Shown here: positions 5,996-8,967 of the stretch, piece after piece
How the letters are laid out: each line of letters opens with the position of its first letter
Numbering within the stretch: the first letter of the stretch is position 1
Assembly (NCBI GenBank): GCA_013694495.1
Contig: JACDCH010000445.1
Coordinates: forward strand, 1 to 8,967
Length of the DNA: 8,967 nucleotides
Reading direction: 5' to 3'
Origin: Acidimicrobiia bacterium
GTDB taxonomy: Bacteria > Actinomycetota > Acidimicrobiia > Acidimicrobiales > JACDCH01
Notes under the pieces: model-generated
Databases searched by the model: none
Told to the model about the DNA's origin: nothing
Seen by the model: only the letters and a program-made list of their open reading frames with translations
Position numbers and translations under genes: made by a program

Positions 5996-6229
5996 CTTGG
6001 CCGTGAGGTAGTGGCCGAGCTCGTGCAGGAAGATCATCACGAGGATGGCGGCGATCACCACGAGCAGCGGCCAGCCGCCGCCGACGCCGGCCAGGACGAT
6101 GAGCCCGGCCAGGACCGCGACCCCGATCGGGTTGCCGACCCGCTGCCCGGCCGCAGGCGGGCGGCTGGGCTCGGGCACGTCGCCGCGGTGGCGGCGGGGG
6201 CGGCGGGGGCGGGTCTCGAGGTCGGTCAT
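5993..6229 (-). CDS. Rip/RseP-type intramembrane site-2 protease, N-terminal portion with HELGH motif
   Basis: A 78-residue piece with a basic, proline-rich cytoplasmic start (1-32), one or two hydrophobic stretches (about 34-51 and 53-68) and the catalytic zinc motif HELGH (H69, E70, H73) followed by YLTAK and a TGA stop. The conserved family sequence resumes in the same frame at 5992. On its own the fragment lacks the PDZ domain and the LDG motif that supplies the third zinc ligand, so it should be inactive unless it pairs with the downstream piece or the stop is read through. The ATG overlaps the dxr stop (ATGA, 6226-6229), so translation is likely coupled to dxr. The dxr-then-rip order is the same as in Mycobacterium tuberculosis (Rv2870c-Rv2869c). 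Confidence 0.88.
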   Translation of the reverse strand: MTDLETRPRRPRRHRGDVPEPSRPPAAGQRVGNPIGVAVLAGLIVLAGVGGGWPLLVVIAAILVMIFLHELGHYLTAK

Positions 6230-7389
6230 CGTGCGATCGCTTCCCGTTCGATGAGATGGCGGGCCGTCCGGCGGGCCCGGACGTCGGCATCGACAACGGC
6301 CTCGACCGAGTCGGCGGTTCCCCCATCATGGCCCCCGAGGACCTCCGCGAGGAGGTCAGGGATGGCCGTCCAGGCCAGGGCGCCGTCGAGGAAGGCCTCC
6401 ACCGCCACCTCGTTGGCCGCGTTGAGGCACGCCGGGGCGGTGCCGCCGAGGCGACCGGCCGCGTAGGCCAGCCCGAGGCAGGGGAAGGCGGCGTGGTCCG
6501 GGGGCTCGAAGTCGAGGCGGCGCAGCGAGGTCCAGTCGATGCGCCCCGATGGCACCGGCGTGCGGGCCGGGTAAGCCAGCGCGTAGGCGATGGGCAGGCG
6601 CATGTCGGGCATCGAGAGCTGGGCGATGGTGGCGCCGTCGGTGAACTCCACCATCGAGTGCACGACCGACTGGGGGTGGACGACGACCTCGATGCGGTCG
6701 TAGTCGGTGCCGAACAGCTCGTGCGCCTCGATCACCTCGAGGCCCTTGTTCATCAGGGTCGACGAGTCGATCGTGATCTTGGGGCCCATCGACCAGGTCG
6801 GGTGGGCGAGGGCGTCGTCGATCGTGACGTGCTCGAGCTCGGACCGGGTGCGGCCCCGGAACGGTCCGCCCGACGCGGTGAGCACGAGGCGGGCCACCTC
6901 GCCGGCCGGGTCGTCGGCCGACCGCAGGCACTGGTGGATGGCGCAGTGCTCGCTGTCGACGGGCACGAGCGCGGCGCCCGGGGTCGAGCGCACCCGTTGC
7001 ACGACGGGGCCGCCGGCGATGAGCGACTCCTTGTTGGCCAGGGCCAGCCGCTTGCCCGCGCTGAGGGCGGCAAGGGTGACGCGTAGGCCGGCGAAGCCCA
7101 CGACGCCGTTGACCACGGTGTCGGCCAGGGTGGCCAGCTCGGCCAGGGCCTCCTCGCCGGCGAGGACCTCGGTGCCGGCCGGGACCGCCGCCACCAGGTC
7201 CGGCCGGAGCGATTCGTCGCCGATGGCCACCACCTTGGGCCGGAACTCGTGGACCTGGGCGGCCAGTTGCTCGACCGACGAGCGGGCGGCGAGGGCGACA
7301 ACCTCGTAGCGGTCGGGCTCGGCCCGGACCACATCGAGCGTCTGGGTGCCGATCGAGCCGGTCGACCCCAGCAGGCTCAACGTGCGCAT
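6226..7389 (-). CDS. dxr: 1-deoxy-D-xylulose 5-phosphate reductoisomerase (MEP pathway)
   Basis: Dxr (IspC) converts DXP to methylerythritol 4-phosphate with NADPH and a divalent metal, the first committed step of the MEP pathway and the target of fosmidomycin. The 387 residues are full family length. The NADPH-binding turn is GSTGSIG (8-14), followed by NKESLIAGG (119-127). The metal ligands are D145 and E147 in PVDSEH and E218 in MNKGLE, equivalent to E. coli D150, E152 and E231. TASGGPFRG (171-179), the substrate-closing loop HPTWSMGPK (196-204), IDSSTLMNKG (207-216), HPQSVVHSMVEF (238-249) and LNAANEVAVEAFL (322-334) are all intact. The ATG at 7389 gives the conserved RTLSLLGSTGS start. 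No Shine-Dalgarno precedes it; TAGCCT lies 9 bases upstream. It overlaps rip by four bases, forming a two-gene unit, and is separated from cdsA by repeat copy 3. Confidence 0.97.
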   Translation of the reverse strand: MRTLSLLGSTGSIGTQTLDVVRAEPDRYEVVALAARSSVEQLAAQVHEFRPKVVAIGDESLRPDLVAAVPAGTEVLAGEEALAELATLADTVVNGVVGFAGLRVTLAALSAGKRLALANKESLIAGGPVVQRVRSTPGAALVPVDSEHCAIHQCLRSADDPAGEVARLVLTASGGPFRGRTRSELEHVTIDDALAHPTWSMGPKITIDSSTLMNKGLEVIEAHELFGTDYDRIEVVVHPQSVVHSMVEFTDGATIAQLSMPDMRLPIAYALAYPARTPVPSGRIDWTSLRRLDFEPPDHAAFPCLGLAYAAGRLGGTAPACLNAANEVAVEAFLDGALAWTAIPDLLAEVLGGHDGGTADSVEAVVDADVRARRTARHLIEREAIAR

Positions 7390-7398
7390 GGCTCGCCG

Positions 7399-7404
7399 AG
7401 GCTA
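7399..7404 (-). promoter_or_regulatory. Putative -10 box of the dxr-rip unit
   Basis: The minus strand reads TAGCCT (TANNNT type), ending 9 bases before the dxr ATG, with no Shine-Dalgarno in between. The same arrangement is seen before proS (7 bases) and the DUF1214 gene (8 bases), which raises its plausibility. No -35 box is evident. If real, dxr has its own promoter downstream of repeat copy 3 and need not depend on cdsA transcription. Confidence 0.35.
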
Positions 7405-7486
7405 CAGCGGCCCCGTCAGGCAGCCGCCCCGGGAACCGGTGGGACGTCGCCGAGTCGGGGGGACCCTCGCCTTGACGGCAGCGACA

Positions 7487-7630
7487 GCCGAAGGCGCTGG
7501 GAGTCTGGGGGCGGAGCCCCCAGGGATCGGCCGCAGGGCGACGAAGTCGGCCGAGGACCGCCTCAGTCCGAGCGGAGCGAGGGCTCCTGAACTCGGTCGA
7601 ACGGAGCGAGAGCAGCGAGCGAGTGAGACC
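7487..7630 (-). repeat. Dispersed two-hairpin 3'-end element, copy 3 (downstream of cdsA, upstream of dxr)
   Basis: It has the same order and orientation as the other copies. Starting 12 bases past the cdsA stop, the minus strand holds an ACTCG/CGAGT hairpin (plus-strand arms 7591-7595 and 7620-7624), then CCGAGCGGAGCGAGG (7568-7582), a 36-base stretch identical to copy 1 (7526-7561), and a perfect 8-base-arm hairpin CTGGGGGC (7505-7512), loop GGA, GCCCCCAG (7516-7523). It occupies most of the 247-base cdsA-dxr gap. The remaining 7390-7486 holds only the candidate dxr promoter. Confidence 0.82.
7505..7523 (-). terminator. G+C hairpin of copy 3, possible terminator of cdsA
   Basis: Arms of eight bases pair perfectly around a 3-base loop, about 115 bases past the cdsA stop on the minus strand. 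As in copy 2 no U-tract follows, so an intrinsic terminator of the classical kind is not demonstrated. The repeated placement after gene ends is the main argument for a 3'-end role. Confidence 0.4.
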
Positions 7631-7636
7631 GCAACG

Positions 7637-8967
7637 TCAGTAGAGGAGGACGCGGGCCAGGTAATAGACGACCGGGAGGACGAAGAGGACAGCGTCGAAG
7701 CGGTCGAGTAGGCCGCCGTGACCGGGGAGCATCGTGCCCATGTCCTTGACGTCGAGGTCGCGCTTGACCATCGACTGGCACAGGTCGCCGAGCGGGGCGG
7801 CGACGGCGACGCCCACCGCCAGCAGGAGGTTGGCGGCGAAGCCGAGCTCCGAGAAGGGCGCCAGCAGCAGGGTGGTGACCACGACGACCACCACGGCGAT
7901 GCCGATGCCGCCGATGAGGCCCTCGATGGTCTTGTTGGGGCTGGCCGCCGACAGCGGCCGCGTGCCCGCGTTGCGGCCCACGACGAAGCCACCGAGGTCG
8001 TAGGCGACCGCACCGAGGATGGCAAGCAGCAGCACGCCGATCCCGGGCTCGGCCACCGCCGTGGTCGTGGCCGTCGTGGTGGGCAGCACGAGCATGAGCG
8101 CCGCGGTGGAGCCGAGGAGGCCGACCCAGCCGACGCCGAACAGGGTCGACGACAGCCCGATCACTGGCCGGTCCGCTCCCCCGGCACCGGCCAGGTACCA
8201 GAGCAGGCCGAACACCACCGTGAGGAACAGCACCACCGGGATGCCCGACTCCCCCCGCCAGTAGGCGGCCAGCGGGAGCGCGAGCACCGCGCAGAGGCCG
8301 AGGAGCGTCGCCGGCTGGTAGCCGGCCTGGCGCAGCACGGTGAAGAGCTCCATCGCGGCGCCGACGAGCACAGCGGCGACCAGCGCCACGGTGAACTTCG
8401 GTCCGGCGTAGAAGCAGAACAGCGCGACGGCGGCGAAGGCCACGCCCACGCCCACGGCAACGGGGACGTTGCGGCCCGGCGTGGTGGGGCGTTCGAAGCC
8501 GCCGACCCGGCGCTGGGCGGTGGCCCGGCGGGGATCCGACGAGATGGCGCGGGTGCGGCCCTCGACCGGCTCGTCGTCGTCGATGTCGTCGTCGTAGGCC
8601 GCCGCGCCGACCCGGACGGGCTCGGCCTCCCACTCGTCCTCCTCGTCGTCGAAGGCGAAGAAGTCGTCGGGGCCGGGACGGTCCTCGTCGGCCAGCGCGC
8701 CGACGCGGGTCTCGTGATCGGCGAGCTGGCTGAAGTCGTGGTCGTCGTCGTCGTGGCGGTCGCCCTCGCCCCGCCAGCGGGGCTGGCCCGACGAGAACGC
8801 CGACCACGAGGACCCCTCGTCGAGGTCCTCGGCGGCGAAGATGCGCGGCACCTCGCCGGTGGCCGGCTCGGTCCAGTGCGGCAGGGCGGTGTCGTCGGGC
8901 CGCATCGGCGGGGCCCGACCCGGGACCTCGTCGGCGGGGAGCGGGAAGCGGATCGTGGGTCGCGGGC
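7637..8967 (-). CDS. cdsA: Phosphatidate cytidylyltransferase (CDP-diacylglycerol synthase), 5' end probably outside window
   Basis: This integral membrane enzyme makes CDP-diacylglycerol from CTP and phosphatidic acid, the precursor of anionic phospholipids. The C-terminal family signature is complete: SMVKRDLDVKDMG (378-390 counted from the ATG at 8905), then LPGHGGLLDRFD (393-404). SPNKTIEG (322-329) and AYDLGGFVVGR (301-311) are also characteristic. About eight membrane segments lie between 147 and 422. Residues 1-145 are hydrophilic, very acidic (DDDD and DDEEDE runs) and probably disordered, an extension absent from E. coli CdsA. An ATG at 8905 gives 422 residues, but the frame stays open to the window edge with protein-like sequence (IRFPLPADEVPGRAPP) and no ribosome site precedes 8905, so I take the gene as running off the window. 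The start is uncertain; the function is firm. In actinobacteria cdsA commonly lies upstream of dxr. Confidence 0.92.
   Translation of the reverse strand, partial: PRPTIRFPLPADEVPGRAPPMRPDDTALPHWTEPATGEVPRIFAAEDLDEGSSWSAFSSGQPRWRGEGDRHDDDDHDFSQLADHETRVGALADEDRPGPDDFFAFDDEEDEWEAEPVRVGAAAYDDDIDDDEPVEGRTRAISSDPRRATAQRRVGGFERPTTPGRNVPVAVGVGVAFAAVALFCFYAGPKFTVALVAAVLVGAAMELFTVLRQAGYQPATLLGLCAVLALPLAAYWRGESGIPVVLFLTVVFGLLWYLAGAGGADRPVIGLSSTLFGVGWVGLLGSTAALMLVLPTTTATTTAVAEPGIGVLLLAILGAVAYDLGGFVVGRNAGTRPLSAASPNKTIEGLIGGIGIAVVVVVVTTLLLAPFSELGFAANLLLAVGVAVAAPLGDLCQSMVKRDLDVKDMGTMLPGHGGLLDRFDAVLFVLPVVYYLARVLLY

Noticed and set aside
8571..8760. GTC/GTCGTC triplet runs as a microsatellite
   Set aside because: They encode Asp-rich stretches of the CdsA N-terminal extension in frame and are adequately explained by coding.

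Overview
The window is about 70% G+C, with GTC/GAC/GCC-rich codons, TGA as the only stop codon used by its genes, and short or absent leaders. It carries the actinobacterial gene set cdsA - dxr - intramembrane site-2 protease (rip) - ispG, followed by an archaeal/eukaryote-type proS. Together these suggest a high-GC actinobacterium, most likely a member of the Acidimicrobiia. That placement is inferred from protein style and gene order, because no rRNA gene is present.

Layout, left to right: (1) 1-195, a repeat element downstream of proS; (2) 196-1602, proS on the minus strand; (3) 1603-1757, a divergent promoter region with a long palindrome; (4) 1758-3346, a plus-strand pair of a DUF1214-type protein and a TetR regulator overlapping by 4 bases; (5) 3368-4612, ispG on the minus strand, convergent with tetR; (6) 4613-4894, a second, enlarged repeat copy; (7) 4895-6229, a site-2 protease gene on the minus strand split by one in-frame TGA; (8) 6226-7389, dxr, overlapping the protease gene by ATGA; (9) 7390-7636, a third repeat copy; (10) 7637 to the window edge, cdsA, with its 5' end apparently cut by the window.

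Functionally the minus-strand block is envelope and isoprenoid housekeeping. CdsA makes CDP-diacylglycerol for phospholipids. Dxr and IspG catalyse the second and the penultimate steps of the MEP isoprenoid pathway. The Rip/RseP-type protease cleaves membrane-embedded substrates, typically anti-sigma factors. ProRS charges tRNA-Pro. The DUF1214-tetR pair lies on the opposite strand and looks like a self-regulated cassette placed inside this otherwise co-oriented block.

Two things stand out. First, an imperfect repeat of roughly 130-220 bp with two hairpins occurs three times, each starting 12-16 bases after the stop codon of a minus-strand gene (proS, rip, cdsA) and always in the same orientation. 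This suggests a mobile or amplified 3'-end/terminator element, and one copy carries a nested 67-bp insertion with inverted arms. Second, the protease gene has a TGA between the HELGH zinc motif and the rest of the protein, with an ATG six bases further on. No CRISPR array, tRNA, rRNA or transposase gene was found.
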